Below are positions 8,665-17,668 of a stretch of 64,000 bases of DNA, one piece after another (the stretch's first letter is position 1; every line of letters begins with the position of its first letter). Origin of the DNA: Chromatiales bacterium (GTDB lineage Bacteria > Pseudomonadota > Gammaproteobacteria > JAGRGH01). The position numbers were made by a program, and so were the translations under genes. Location of the stretch: the NCBI GenBank assembly GCA_020445605.1, contig JAGRGH010000059.1, positions 27,442-91,441 on the forward strand, written 5' to 3'. The notes beneath the pieces are model-generated. The model worked only from the letters and a program-made list of their open reading frames with translations. It was not told where the DNA came from and did no database searches.

Positions 8665-10004
8665 TGGGGTTGCGCGACATTGTCCTCACGGCGGTGGTAT
8701 TCGGACTGCTGCCCGTCATTCTGCGCAGGCCGTGGATCGGTGTGCTGACCTGGGCCTGGCTCGGACTGATGAATCCCCACCGGATGGCGTGGGGTTTTGC
8801 GTATTCCATGCCATTCTCGCAGATCGTCGCACTGACCACGCTCGGGGCGCTGCTGTTTTCGAGCGAGAAAAAGTCGTTCCCGCGCAATGGCGTGATCGTG
8901 ATCTGGGTCATCTTCATACTCTGGATGTGCATCACCACGGTGTTTGCGCTGGTTCCGGACAACGCATGGCCGGAATGGTCGCGCACCATGAAGATTCAGC
9001 TGTTTGCGTTCATCACACTGCTGCTGATCAACACACGGGAACGGCTGCACCTGTATGTAATTGTTGTAACGTTTTCGATCGCGTTCTTCGGCATCAAAGG
9101 TGGCGTGTTCGTGCTGGGCACCGGCGGCAACTACATGGTCATGGGGCCGGAGGGCAGTTTCATCTCCGGCAACAACTCCATTGCGCTGGCGCTGATCATG
9201 GTGTTGCCGCTGATGCGCTACATTCAGCTCCAGGTGAAACAGCGCTGGATGATCCATGCGCTTAGTGTGGGCATGGGGCTTTCAGCCCTGTCGATCCTCG
9301 CTTCGTACTCACGTGGCGCGATTGTGGCGTTGGCCGTGATGGGCATGTTTCTCATCGCAAAGACTCGAAAGAAGGCCTGGTTGGTGCTCGCTCTGGCGCT
9401 CGCGATTCCGCTTACCCTGGCGTTTCTGCCCGAGAAATGGTATTCGCGTGTCGAGACCATCGAGAACTACGAGGAGGACGTCTCGCTGCAGGGACGCTTC
9501 AACGCATGGTGGTTTGCGTTCCATCTCGCCAATGATCGACCGCTGGTGGGCGGTGGATTCCGGGCGTTCGACCGTGCGCTGTTCTATCAGTACGCGCCGG
9601 ATCCGAGAAACTACCGCGATGCGCACAGCATCTACTTTGAGATGCTGGGCGAGCATGGATATGTAGGATTGTTCCTGTTCCTGCTGCTCGGGTCTGTCGG
9701 GCTGTACAACGGAACTGCGATCATTCGAAAAACAAGGGATCGACCGGATCTCGCGTGGGCACGCGATCTCGCGCGCATGACCCAGGTTGCGGGCATCGGC
9801 TATGCGGCGGGTGGCGTGTTTCTCGGTCTCGCGTACTTCGATCTCTATTATGCGCTGCTGGCGATTCTGGTCATCACGCGGTCCATTGTGGAGCGGACGC
9901 AGGAGCCGGCCGGGGTGAACGAAACGCAGGCCTTGCCCAGGCGGAACATCTTCGCCCGCGCGGGCTCGGACGGTGGCAGCAAACTGCGGCGGTCAAGTCC
10001 ATGA
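8664..10004 (+). CDS. Putative O-glycosylation ligase / Wzy-like membrane protein, exosortase A system-associated
   Basis: 446-aa polytopic membrane protein (roughly 10-12 hydrophobic segments) beginning MGLRDIVLTAVVFGLLPVIL with GVLTWAWLGLMNPHRMAWGF, the pattern of TIGR03097 proteins. It carries the O-antigen ligase/Wzy_C region with the periplasmic loop around GGGFRAFDRALFYQYAPDPR and HSIYFEMLGEHGYVGLFLF. The start ATG at 8664 shares a base with the previous stop. It is likely to polymerise or ligate the oligosaccharide on the periplasmic side. The upstream in-frame extension to 8511 lies inside the methyltransferase and was not used. Confidence 0.88.
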   Translation: MGLRDIVLTAVVFGLLPVILRRPWIGVLTWAWLGLMNPHRMAWGFAYSMPFSQIVALTTLGALLFSSEKKSFPRNGVIVIWVIFILWMCITTVFALVPDNAWPEWSRTMKIQLFAFITLLLINTRERLHLYVIVVTFSIAFFGIKGGVFVLGTGGNYMVMGPEGSFISGNNSIALALIMVLPLMRYIQLQVKQRWMIHALSVGMGLSALSILASYSRGAIVALAVMGMFLIAKTRKKAWLVLALALAIPLTLAFLPEKWYSRVETIENYEEDVSLQGRFNAWWFAFHLANDRPLVGGGFRAFDRALFYQYAPDPRNYRDAHSIYFEMLGEHGYVGLFLFLLLGSVGLYNGTAIIRKTRDRPDLAWARDLARMTQVAGIGYAAGGVFLGLAYFDLYYALLAILVITRSIVERTQEPAGVNETQALPRRNIFARAGSDGGSKLRRSSP

Positions 10005-10939
10005 GTCGATGCCGCTCGCCGTTGCTGATCATCCTGAGTTTTCACCGGGTACTCCCGGAACCGGATCCGTATTGCAGCGACTTCGTCACCTGCTCGAACT
10101 TCGAGCGCCAGATGGCCCTGCTTGCACGGCTGTTCGACGTGGTGCCGCTGGCCGATGGTGTGAACGCCATGGCGAATGATGATTCTTCCCGACTGCGAGT
10201 CGCCCTGACCATCGACGATGGATACAGCGACGCGGCCGAACACGCCGCCCCGATCCTCGCGGACTTCGGCCTGCCGGCGACGGTGTTCGTTGCCAGCGGT
10301 TTCGTCGGTGGCGGCGTGATGTGGAACGATTGCATTGTTGAGACACTGCGGGCGGTTGTGGGGAGGCAGCTTGATCTGCGTCCGGTCGGATTCGGTGTCG
10401 AGCCCATTGGTTCGCTGGCCGAACGCATCGACCTCAAGTTCCGACTGATCCGTGCCTGGAAACACCTGCCTGCGACCGAACGGGACGAACTGGTGGGCCG
10501 GCTTGTGTCCATCGCAGGCGTGAGGTGGCCCAAGGGGCTCATGATGGACGCCGGTCAACTGGCGCAGTTGCACGGGCATGGCGTCGAGGTTGGTGCGCAT
10601 ACCGTGAACCACCCGATTCTGCGGGTTCTTGACGACGCTGCCGCGAGCAGGGAAATCGTGAAATCCAGGGCGGAACTGGAAGGGTTGATCGGGCAGCGGG
10701 TGCGGTCGTTTGCGTATCCGAACGGCAAGGCCGGCAGCGATTACGGCGCGCGCGATGCGCGGCTGGTCGCTGAAGCGGGCTTTGAGTGTGCCGTCACCAC
10801 GGAGTATGGCGCGAGTGGTCCCGGGAGTGACCGCTTTCAGCTGCCGCGCATGTCGGTGTGGCGTGGCTCCCGCCTGGGTCTTCTCGCGCAGTTCGCGCGC
10901 TCGGTGTGGATCGATCGGGAAGCCGTGCCGGCGGCGTGA
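10001..10939 (+). CDS. Polysaccharide deacetylase (NodB/CE4 family)
   Basis: 312-aa carbohydrate esterase family 4 protein. Motif 1 is present as ALTIDDGYSDAAEHA near residue 67, the metal-binding histidine motif as EVGAHTVNHPIL near residue 195, and the late motif SFAYPNGKAGSDYGA near residue 240. It would remove N- or O-acetyl groups from the exopolysaccharide using a divalent metal. It starts with ATG at 10001 overlapping the ligase stop by four bases and is the last gene of the run. No convincing signal peptide is visible, although the N-terminus LLIILSFHRVL is hydrophobic. Confidence 0.86.
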   Translation: MSRCRSPLLIILSFHRVLPEPDPYCSDFVTCSNFERQMALLARLFDVVPLADGVNAMANDDSSRLRVALTIDDGYSDAAEHAAPILADFGLPATVFVASGFVGGGVMWNDCIVETLRAVVGRQLDLRPVGFGVEPIGSLAERIDLKFRLIRAWKHLPATERDELVGRLVSIAGVRWPKGLMMDAGQLAQLHGHGVEVGAHTVNHPILRVLDDAAASREIVKSRAELEGLIGQRVRSFAYPNGKAGSDYGARDARLVAEAGFECAVTTEYGASGPGSDRFQLPRMSVWRGSRLGLLAQFARSVWIDREAVPAA

Positions 10940-10972
10940 ATACGGTGCGAACGAGCGCGCAGCGGGCGGACT

Positions 10973-11002
10973 GCGGGATGCCGGTTGGCGCCGGCATCCC
11001 GC
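10973..11002. terminator. Stem-loop between convergent genes
   Basis: A perfect 12-bp inverted repeat (GCGGGATGCCGG, 6-base loop, CCGGCATCCCGC) sits between the convergent stops of the deacetylase (10939) and mgtE (11015). There is no long T-run on either strand, so it may act as a bidirectional terminator or 3'-end stabiliser. Confidence 0.6.
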
Positions 11003-11014
11003 CCGCAGGTCTGT

Positions 11015-12241
11015 TTACAGCAGAATGATTGTTGCGATGCCGAGCAGCAGACTCAGGCTTGCGACGTCCGTCGCGGTTGTCACGAAGATGCTTGATGCCG
11101 TTGCGGGGTCGGTGCCCAACCTGCGCAGCACTACGGGGACCAGCGCGCCGAACACGCCGCTGATCACGCAGCTGCCGATCATCGCCAGGAACACGATGAT
11201 GGATAGCGTCAGCGCGCGTTCATCGCCCTGCATGTTCGCAAAGATGAACATGCCGATCGCAGCCGTGACACCAACCAGCCCGCCGTTTAGCAGCCCCAGC
11301 CAGGCCTCCTTGCTGATCAGTTTCGCAATGCCACCGCCCTTGAGTTCGCCCAGCGTGAGGCCGCGCAGGGTGACTGCGAGCGACTGGCAGCCCGTGTTGC
11401 CGGCCTGACCCGCGAGCACGGGCAGGAACGCCGCGAGCACGACGATCTTGTCGATCGTGTCCTGGAAGATGCCGACCACGGCGCCCGCCAGGAAGGCCGT
11501 GAACAGGTTCAGCTGCAACCACGGATGGCGCAGTTTGAAACAGCGACCCCAGATCGTGTTGATGCGTTCTTCTTTGTCGACACCGACCATGCTGCCGGCC
11601 TGGGCGCTGATCTCGACGGTCTGCGCCTTGAACAGCGTCTCGCCACGCACGACGCCGAGCAGATGACCCGCCTCGTCGACGACCGGGTAATCAGGGTAAT
11701 GCCGGTCGAGCACGACCTTCATGGCATCCACCAGCGGCATTTCCGGGCGCAGCGAGAACGGCTTGCGGATCATGATGTCTTCGAGCTTCGCATCGGGTGA
11801 GGCCAGCAGCATGTCGCGCATCACCAGCGCGCCGAGCAGTCGACCCTCGGTGTCGACGACATAGCCGTAGCTGAAGAAACCCTTGTTCAGCATGCCGCGC
11901 ATTTCGCTGACCGCGTCGGCCACGGTCATGTCGGGGGAAAACTGCGCGATCGCCGGCGCCATGAGCCGGCCGACGCTGCTTTCGGGAAAGGCGCTCTCCA
12001 GCCACTCGCGTTCGACGAAGCCGACGGGAAGGGCAGCGACGATTGCCTCGCGCCGCTTGCGCGCGAAGTTGTCCAGAATTGCCTGCGTGCGTTCGGCGGG
12101 CTGTCCGCTCAGTACCTTGACGACGACGGGATCAGGCAGGGCCTCGAGCAGGCCGGCGGCCTCGTATGGATCGTGGGCGTCGAGCTTGAAGGAATACGAA
12201 ACGGAATCGTCGGGAATTTCGGTCTGGGCGGCTACGCTCAT
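11015..12241 (-). CDS. mgtE: MgtE-type magnesium transporter
   Basis: 408-aa MgtE. A cytosolic N domain (to about residue 95), a pair of CBS domains (about residues 100-225, VSEMRGMLNKGFFSYGYVVD and DRHYPDYPVVDEAGHLLGVV) and a C-terminal five-helix pore domain with the conserved LAGQAGNTGCQSLAV segment. CBS/N domains sense cytosolic Mg2+ and gate the channel in known MgtE proteins. The start at 12241 is supported by AGGGG six bases upstream; a longer in-frame extension has no family similarity. Confidence 0.93.
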   Translation of the reverse strand: MSVAAQTEIPDDSVSYSFKLDAHDPYEAAGLLEALPDPVVVKVLSGQPAERTQAILDNFARKRREAIVAALPVGFVEREWLESAFPESSVGRLMAPAIAQFSPDMTVADAVSEMRGMLNKGFFSYGYVVDTEGRLLGALVMRDMLLASPDAKLEDIMIRKPFSLRPEMPLVDAMKVVLDRHYPDYPVVDEAGHLLGVVRGETLFKAQTVEISAQAGSMVGVDKEERINTIWGRCFKLRHPWLQLNLFTAFLAGAVVGIFQDTIDKIVVLAAFLPVLAGQAGNTGCQSLAVTLRGLTLGELKGGGIAKLISKEAWLGLLNGGLVGVTAAIGMFIFANMQGDERALTLSIIVFLAMIGSCVISGVFGALVPVVLRRLGTDPATASSIFVTTATDVASLSLLLGIATIILL

Positions 12242-12512
12242 GATGTCCCCTGTGTGAGTCTGGCCGGAGTTTGAGTTGGCGGAATGGCGCCGGTCGCGAC
12301 CGCTGTGCTCTGCGCTGCGGTGCGCCGGTCCTTTGCGGGCGATTCTTGCACAAAAGGCGTGACGGGGTATCGCGTTTCGGTTGACGCGGGGACGCGAGGC
12401 GCGTCGGAATCGATGATGCCGCGTGCAATCGGCCGCGGGCAGGCTATGATTTTGGCATTGCACAAGACCACCGGACCTCCCGCCCCGTGAACCTGCCAGA
12501 CAGACCGCCAGC
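12242..12512. promoter_or_regulatory. Divergent intergenic region mgtE / fumarase
   Basis: A 271-bp spacer between the mgtE and fumarase starts that must hold both promoters. A TATGAT hexamer near 12444 on the plus strand, about 65 bases before the fumarase start, is a possible -10 element but lacks a good -35. No riboswitch-like Mg2+ leader was recognised. Confidence 0.35.
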
Positions 12513-14045
12513 ATGACCACCACGATCCGCGAAGACGACTTGATCCAGAGCGTCGCCGACGCCCTGCAGTTCATTTCCTACTACCACCCGCGCGACTTCA
12601 TCCAGGCCATCGGCCGGGCCTGGGCCGCGGAACAGTCCCCGGCCGCAAAGGACGCGCTGGCACAGATTCTGCTGAACTCGCGGATGTGCGCGGCCGGCCA
12701 CCGGCCGATCTGCCAGGACACCGGCATCGTGGTCGTGTTTCTCAAGGTCGGCATGAACCTGCGCTTCGAGGGCCGTCGCTCGCTGGCCGAGATGATCAAC
12801 GAGGGCGTGCGGCGCGGCTACACCCACCCCGACAACACGCTGCGCGCCTCGGTGGTCAGCCCCGCGTTCGGCCGGCGGGCGAACACCCGCGACAACACCC
12901 CGGCGATCATCCACACCGAACTCGTGCCGGGCGATCATCTTGAAGTCGCGCTCGCGGCGAAGGGCGGGGGCTCCGAGAACAAGTCGAAGTTCGTGGTGCT
13001 GAACCCGTCGGACTCCATTGCGGACTGGGTCGAGAAGACCGTCCCGACGATGGGGGCGGGCTGGTGTCCGCCCGGCATGCTCGGCATCGGCATCGGTGGT
13101 ACCGCGGAGAAGGCCATGGTGCTCGCGAAGGAGGCGCTGATGGAGCCGATCGACATGCACGAGCTGATGGCGCGCGGGCCGAGTACGCTGGTCGAGGAAC
13201 TGCGTCTGGAGATCTTCGAGCGCGTGAACCGGCTCGGGATCGGTGCGCAGGGGCTCGGCGGGCTCACGACCGTCGTGGACGTGAAGATTCGTGAATATCC
13301 GACACACGCCGCGAGCCTGCCGGTCGGGATGATCCCGAACTGTGCGGCGACACGGCATGTGGAATTCACGCTGGACGGAAGCGGACCGGCCCTGCTCACA
13401 CCGCCGAGTCTGGATGACTGGCCCGACGTCGGCTGGGCGCCGAGCGACGATGCACGGCGCGTGAATCTCGATACCGTCACGCGCGAGGACGTACAGGGCT
13501 GGCGGCCCGGTGAACGCCTGCTGCTGTCCGGCAAGCTCCTGACCGGCCGTGATGCCGCGCACAAGCGCATCAAGGAGCTGCTCGACAGCGGTCAGGGCCT
13601 GCCCGAGGGCGTGGACTTCACCAACCGTTTTATCTATTACGTTGGCCCTGTCGACCCGGTGCGCGATGAAGTCGTCGGGCCCGCCGGACCGACCACGGCA
13701 ACGCGCATGGACAAGTTCACAGACATGATGCTCGGCCGAACCGGTCTGATTGGCATGGTCGGCAAGGCCGAACGCGGCCCGGCGGCGGTAGAGTCCATTC
13801 GCGAGCACGGCGCCGTTTACCTGATGGCGGTTGGCGGTGCCGCGTTTCTCGTCTCGCAGGCGATCCGCGCGGCGCGCACCGTTGCGTTCGCCGACCTCGG
13901 CATGGAAGCGATCTACGAATTCGAGGTGAAGGACATGCCGGTGACCGTCGCGGTCGACAGTCGTGGTATTTCAGTACACGTCACCGGCCCGAAAGAATGG
14001 CGGCACCGTATCGAGGTCATGACCGGCACGAGCGCGGCTGGCTGA
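12513..14045 (+). CDS. fumA: Class I (iron-sulfur) fumarate hydratase
   Basis: 510-aa class I fumarase converting fumarate and malate. The alpha domain contains the cluster cysteine motif PICQDTGIVV near residue 70 and the segments KGGGSENKSKF and PNCAATRHVEF. The beta domain (about residues 330-510) has LTGRDAAHKRIKEL and GRTGLIGMVGKAERG. Class I enzymes bind an oxygen-sensitive [4Fe-4S] cluster. Its neighbour on the other side is mgtE, divergent. A decayed copy of its 3' end is found 3.6 kb downstream at about 17669-17854, which shows that this locus was duplicated and then interrupted. Confidence 0.95.
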   Translation: MTTTIREDDLIQSVADALQFISYYHPRDFIQAIGRAWAAEQSPAAKDALAQILLNSRMCAAGHRPICQDTGIVVVFLKVGMNLRFEGRRSLAEMINEGVRRGYTHPDNTLRASVVSPAFGRRANTRDNTPAIIHTELVPGDHLEVALAAKGGGSENKSKFVVLNPSDSIADWVEKTVPTMGAGWCPPGMLGIGIGGTAEKAMVLAKEALMEPIDMHELMARGPSTLVEELRLEIFERVNRLGIGAQGLGGLTTVVDVKIREYPTHAASLPVGMIPNCAATRHVEFTLDGSGPALLTPPSLDDWPDVGWAPSDDARRVNLDTVTREDVQGWRPGERLLLSGKLLTGRDAAHKRIKELLDSGQGLPEGVDFTNRFIYYVGPVDPVRDEVVGPAGPTTATRMDKFTDMMLGRTGLIGMVGKAERGPAAVESIREHGAVYLMAVGGAAFLVSQAIRAARTVAFADLGMEAIYEFEVKDMPVTVAVDSRGISVHVTGPKEWRHRIEVMTGTSAAG

Positions 14046-14250
14046 GTCCAGGTCAACGCGGAGTGCGCTTGAACCCACGCTACGGCTTGGGTGGCACAAG
14101 CCAGGGACTCTCCAACGGGCTTTTTTCAGACTTCGGTTGCGTCTGCTTGATTGTAGCTGGTTAAATCGGCCTGAAAAGTGATCCCGGTAACGTTGGGTCG
14201 AGCTGGAGTCGCCGCCGAGAGTGGTTCGAACTAAATGCAGCCATTAACAT

Positions 14251-14276
14251 GCTGTTGAAATTCCCATTTCAACAGC
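14251..14276. repeat. Perfect 11-bp inverted repeat
   Basis: GCTGTTGAAAT, loop TCCC, ATTTCAACAGC. The GTTGAAA/TTTCAAC arms recur in the stem-loop at 14372-14403 and, with a longer loop, at 30898-30928, so this may be one member of a dispersed stem-loop family. Confidence 0.6.
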
Positions 14277-14371
14277 CTGATATCGCGAGACATGGACGTC
14301 TCGCTCGAAAATTGAACACGCAAGTATTTGATTTTCGTGAGCAACCAAAAACCGCGCTTTTCGGTTGCGAT

Positions 14372-14403
14372 GTTGAAAAGGCCATGGATGGGCCTTTTTC
14401 AAC
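14372..14403 (+). terminator. Stem-loop with A/T-rich arms
   Basis: GTTGAAAAGGCC and GGCCTTTTTCAAC form a hairpin with one unpaired T and a short loop. The T5 run lies within the descending arm. It could terminate transcription arriving from fumarase before the accessory gene. Confidence 0.45.
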
Positions 14404-14464
14404 AATCTGTTAAGTCTCGCTCGCTCGGTTACTTGATTGGTTAACAAGGCAATGATGGAGATTC

Positions 14465-16813
14465 ATGATGCGTGTTGCGCCTGCGATGATTTCAACAGTG
14501 CTCAAGGACAGGAAAGATGTCATCAACTTGAATGGAATCGCGATCGACAAAAATGACAATCTGTATGTCACAGACGGGGTGTCCAGAATCCTCAAAGTGA
14601 GTCGCAACGGCAACGTCAGTCGATTCGCGGGGACGGGTGTGATCGGTTATACCGGCAACGGAGGGGCTGCTCATGATGCCCAAATTGGCGCCCCGCTGGG
14701 AATCGCTTTTGACAGCGCCGGTAGCGTGTACTTTTCCGACCTGACCCTGAATAACGTTCGCAAAGTCGAACTACTAAACAGCAGGATTTCAACCTATGTG
14801 GGCACGGGTGTGCAGGATGAGGTAGAGCAGTTCTATGGCAGTTTCGCCGGCGACGATGAAAAAGGCGATAAAGCCAGGCTGAACTTCCCGATGAGCATCG
14901 CCTTTGACAGCAACGACAATCTTTATATAGCGGACACCTGCAATCACAGGATACGAAAGCTGGATGGAAAGACCGGGAAAGTCAGCACCTATGCTGGAAA
15001 ACATACCGCCGGTTCTCGTGGCGACGGCGGGCCGGCGACAAAGGCGGAATTGTTTCACCCGGCCTGCATTGCCATTGATAGTCAGGACAATCTGTTTATT
15101 GCGGACACCGGTAATCACTGCATCCGGAAGGTAGACGCGAAAGGTAACATCAGTCGTGTCGCAGGACTGGAAATGGCGGACGACACGCCCACTTGGGGCT
15201 TTTCTGGAGATGGTGGGCTCGCCACTGCGGCCAAGCTCAAAACACCCTGGGGTATCGCCTTAGACAGAGACGACACGCTCTACATTGCAGACACAGGGAA
15301 CTACCGCGTTCGCATGATTGACCGTGAGGGCAAGATCAGCACAATCGCTGGAAATGGCAAGAGTGAAAATACCGGAGACAGTGGGCAAGCCGATAAAGCG
15401 TCGCTGGGCCGACCAAGTCGTATTGCACTGGACAGTCGCGGAAACCTGTATATCGCCGACACACTGCACAACGTCATTCGAAAAGTAGAGCTTCCAACGT
15501 ACGCCATACCGTCCAGATATGGATTTCAGAAATCACCGTTTACTGTAATGGCCGTCGTTACGAGCCGCGTTATAAGAAGCTCCTTTGTTCGCGGCGAGTT
15601 GAAGAGGCGTAATGTGATAGCAACTGGAAATATCGTGTCCTGCATGACGACGCACGAGACGGAAAACAACGCAGGCTGGGAATTGTCAATCATTCCGGAT
15701 GGATCGACCAACAACGCGGATGACGATTGCTTGGTGGTGTTTTCGCTAAAAGGCGCCGATGGAAACAGTTGTGAGGTTCGAGCGCCAATCGATAGCCGGT
15801 ACATTGACAAGCCTTGGCAAAGTGGGGCGTGGGAAATACGGACGGCCGGTGATGTTTTTAAGGAGCTTTCCCACAATGTAACCGCCGTCAGGGATGGAAA
15901 TGGCGTGTGCAAACTGTATCTCAATGGAAACCTGGTGGGTCAATCGGCCACCAATGGGCCAATTGATGTAAAAACTAACAACCAGCTCAATATCGGCAAA
16001 CTGTTTCCAGGCCCTATTTCAGAAGAGTACGGCGGAGTAGTCCGGAAGGTGGCGATATGGGACACCGCGTTGGATGCAAAAACGGTAATAAATCATACAA
16101 ACCATATTCTCTATCCTGAAAATAAAGAATCTGTCTTCAACAGCCAAAATTGCATCGGATTTTGGGAGTTAAATGGCACTGGCACGGACACCTGTGAGGA
16201 CTTGTCACATTGGAAGAACCATGTTCCGAAAGATCAGAAAATCGTTTCGGAGAGTCTTCCGATGGTTCTACCGTTATATACGCAATACCAGCATACCGAT
16301 CAGTGGTGCTGGTCAGGTGTTTCCACCTCGATAGACAATTTCTACAACCCGTTGTCCACCGTGACTCAATGCGGGTTGGCGACGGATTTGATGAGGGATC
16401 CAGTCAGGAAAAAGAGAATCCCGAAAAAAAGCCAAAATCCGGACAAAGAGTATGAATTGGAGGAGGGGGGGTCCTGTTGCGATCCCAAGGCCGAATGCGG
16501 GTTCTGGTACTACCTGGATGAGGCATTGAGTAAGCTTGGAATCTTGTCCAAATGCCAACCATCCCTGTCTTTCGATGGATTCAAGGAACAGATTCAACGG
16601 TGGCGACCCGTAGGCATAAGAATAGAATACAAGAATAAATCAGGGCACTTTCTTGTGCTGATCGGCTTTTTTTCAAAATCCAATGACATGGTCGTCTTGG
16701 ATGATCCTTTTTTTGGGATCAGTCTGATGAGTTATAAGGACCTAACGGGAAAAGACTACAAATACCAGAATGGTGTCGTTACGGATTATTACCTCACACA
16801 GCCACACGCCTAA
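14465..16813 (+). CDS. NHL beta-propeller / LamG-like / papain-like cysteine protease protein
   Basis: 782-aa modular protein. Residues 20-350 contain NHL repeats (NLYIADTCNHRIRKL, NLFIADTGNHCIRKV, TLYIADTGNYRVRMI, NLYIADTLHNVIRKV) separated by FSGDGGLATAA-type loops, forming a propeller. Residues about 350-580 look like a LamG/concanavalin-type domain (VCKLYLNGNLVGQ, VRKVAIWDTALDAKTV). Residues 600-782 resemble AvrRpt2-like C70 or other papain-like cysteine proteases: Cys615 in DQWCWSG, His728 in SGHFLVLIGFF and an acidic residue at 746-747 in VVLDDPFF. No signal peptide is evident. GC and codon use differ from the neighbours, suggesting transfer. ATG 14468 is an alternative start with better spacing from GATGGAG. 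The substrate is unknown. Confidence 0.75.
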   Translation: MMRVAPAMISTVLKDRKDVINLNGIAIDKNDNLYVTDGVSRILKVSRNGNVSRFAGTGVIGYTGNGGAAHDAQIGAPLGIAFDSAGSVYFSDLTLNNVRKVELLNSRISTYVGTGVQDEVEQFYGSFAGDDEKGDKARLNFPMSIAFDSNDNLYIADTCNHRIRKLDGKTGKVSTYAGKHTAGSRGDGGPATKAELFHPACIAIDSQDNLFIADTGNHCIRKVDAKGNISRVAGLEMADDTPTWGFSGDGGLATAAKLKTPWGIALDRDDTLYIADTGNYRVRMIDREGKISTIAGNGKSENTGDSGQADKASLGRPSRIALDSRGNLYIADTLHNVIRKVELPTYAIPSRYGFQKSPFTVMAVVTSRVIRSSFVRGELKRRNVIATGNIVSCMTTHETENNAGWELSIIPDGSTNNADDDCLVVFSLKGADGNSCEVRAPIDSRYIDKPWQSGAWEIRTAGDVFKELSHNVTAVRDGNGVCKLYLNGNLVGQSATNGPIDVKTNNQLNIGKLFPGPISEEYGGVVRKVAIWDTALDAKTVINHTNHILYPENKESVFNSQNCIGFWELNGTGTDTCEDLSHWKNHVPKDQKIVSESLPMVLPLYTQYQHTDQWCWSGVSTSIDNFYNPLSTVTQCGLATDLMRDPVRKKRIPKKSQNPDKEYELEEGGSCCDPKAECGFWYYLDEALSKLGILSKCQPSLSFDGFKEQIQRWRPVGIRIEYKNKSGHFLVLIGFFSKSNDMVVLDDPFFGISLMSYKDLTGKDYKYQNGVVTDYYLTQPHA

Positions 16814-16828
16814 CCGCGGAGAATCCAC

Positions 16829-17635
16829 ATGGCACTGAAAAATTCAACCGCACCGGCACAAAGTTTTGTGGTTTTGCAGGAAAGCCTGGCAGGGGCTCGG
16901 CTGGATGCCAATGACCCTTCGGCGCTTACTCCACATAAGGTGTACTACATTGGTAGTGATGACCTGCTCTCGGGGAAAGGTTTGGGGGCGGCTCAACTTT
17001 CCGCGTGGAGATACGTTTTTCGCGGAGAAGACAATCAGACTCACGTCGCTGAAATAGGCGTAGATGAAGACAACGCTACACATAGCTTTCACCTGATTAA
17101 CCGGGGCAGCCATGTGGACAACTTCGTCGCGCTTTATGAGCAAATACATGAACATGACGCGGTAGTAGAAAAGGACTACGAGGTCAATCTATTGCGCGCG
17201 CCGGCCTGCTATGTCATCGCGGTGTGGTTCAAGGGGGTTGGCCACGATCATGACTTGTTCGTGCCCCTCGCACCGGTGCACAGTAACTTTGAAGCGGGCA
17301 GGCACTACGAAGCAATGGAATTCATGGGCCTTCTGGAAAAGACCGCTAGGGAAATGGCAGGCGGCGCGCCGGAGCCAAGACGAGATGATCTGACGAAAAT
17401 CGAAGGAATCGGTCCGAAAATTTCCGCGCTGTTACAAACAGCGGGAGTAAGCTCTTATGCCGATCTTTCAAACGCGGATCCATCGCGGCTGCGCGATGTC
17501 CTATTGGGCGGTGGCGCGGCCTTCAATGTGGCCGATCCGGCGACATGGGCTGAGCAGGCTGCATTGGCGGCGGCTGGAAGGTGGGATGAGCTGCGCGAAC
17601 TACAAGATAAATTGGTCGCTGGCAGACGGCGTTAG
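16829..17635 (+). CDS. Uncharacterised protein with C-terminal helix-hairpin-helix domain
   Basis: 268-aa protein 15 bases after the NHL/protease gene, with CGCGGAG as a likely ribosome site. The first 170 residues are not recognised (segments such as YYIGSDDLLSGKGLGAAQL and CYVIAVWFKGVGHDHDLF, possibly a beta-rich fold). Residues about 186-268 form the widespread HHH module beginning DLTKIEGIGPKISALLQTAG and continuing through DPATWAEQAALAAAGRWDEL. Such C-terminal modules occur in otherwise unrelated bacterial proteins and may bind nucleic acid or protein. The close spacing suggests a two-gene operon with the protease. No function is claimed. Confidence 0.7.
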   Translation: MALKNSTAPAQSFVVLQESLAGARLDANDPSALTPHKVYYIGSDDLLSGKGLGAAQLSAWRYVFRGEDNQTHVAEIGVDEDNATHSFHLINRGSHVDNFVALYEQIHEHDAVVEKDYEVNLLRAPACYVIAVWFKGVGHDHDLFVPLAPVHSNFEAGRHYEAMEFMGLLEKTAREMAGGAPEPRRDDLTKIEGIGPKISALLQTAGVSSYADLSNADPSRLRDVLLGGGAAFNVADPATWAEQAALAAAGRWDELRELQDKLVAGRRR

Positions 17636-17668
17636 TTGGGATAAAACGCGGCAATGTGGCAAGGCGCT

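Larger units (their letters stand above)
14046..14464. other. AT-richer intergenic stretch with several stem-loops
   Basis: 419 bp between fumarase and the NHL/protease gene, clearly lower in GC than the fumarase side. It holds at least three inverted repeats: 14251-14276, 14341-14368 (GCAACC/GGTTGC) and 14372-14403. The last can act as a terminator. No gene with coding character was found; the short minus-strand open frames are unconvincing. Confidence 0.6.

Noticed and set aside
12444..13808. 454-codon minus-strand open frame across fumarase
   Set aside because: Antisense shadow of a well-recognised gene; no domain seen.
14244..14613. Short minus-strand open frames in the fumarase-protease spacer
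   Set aside because: They overlap stem-loops and the start of the protease gene, lack ribosome sites and have no family features.
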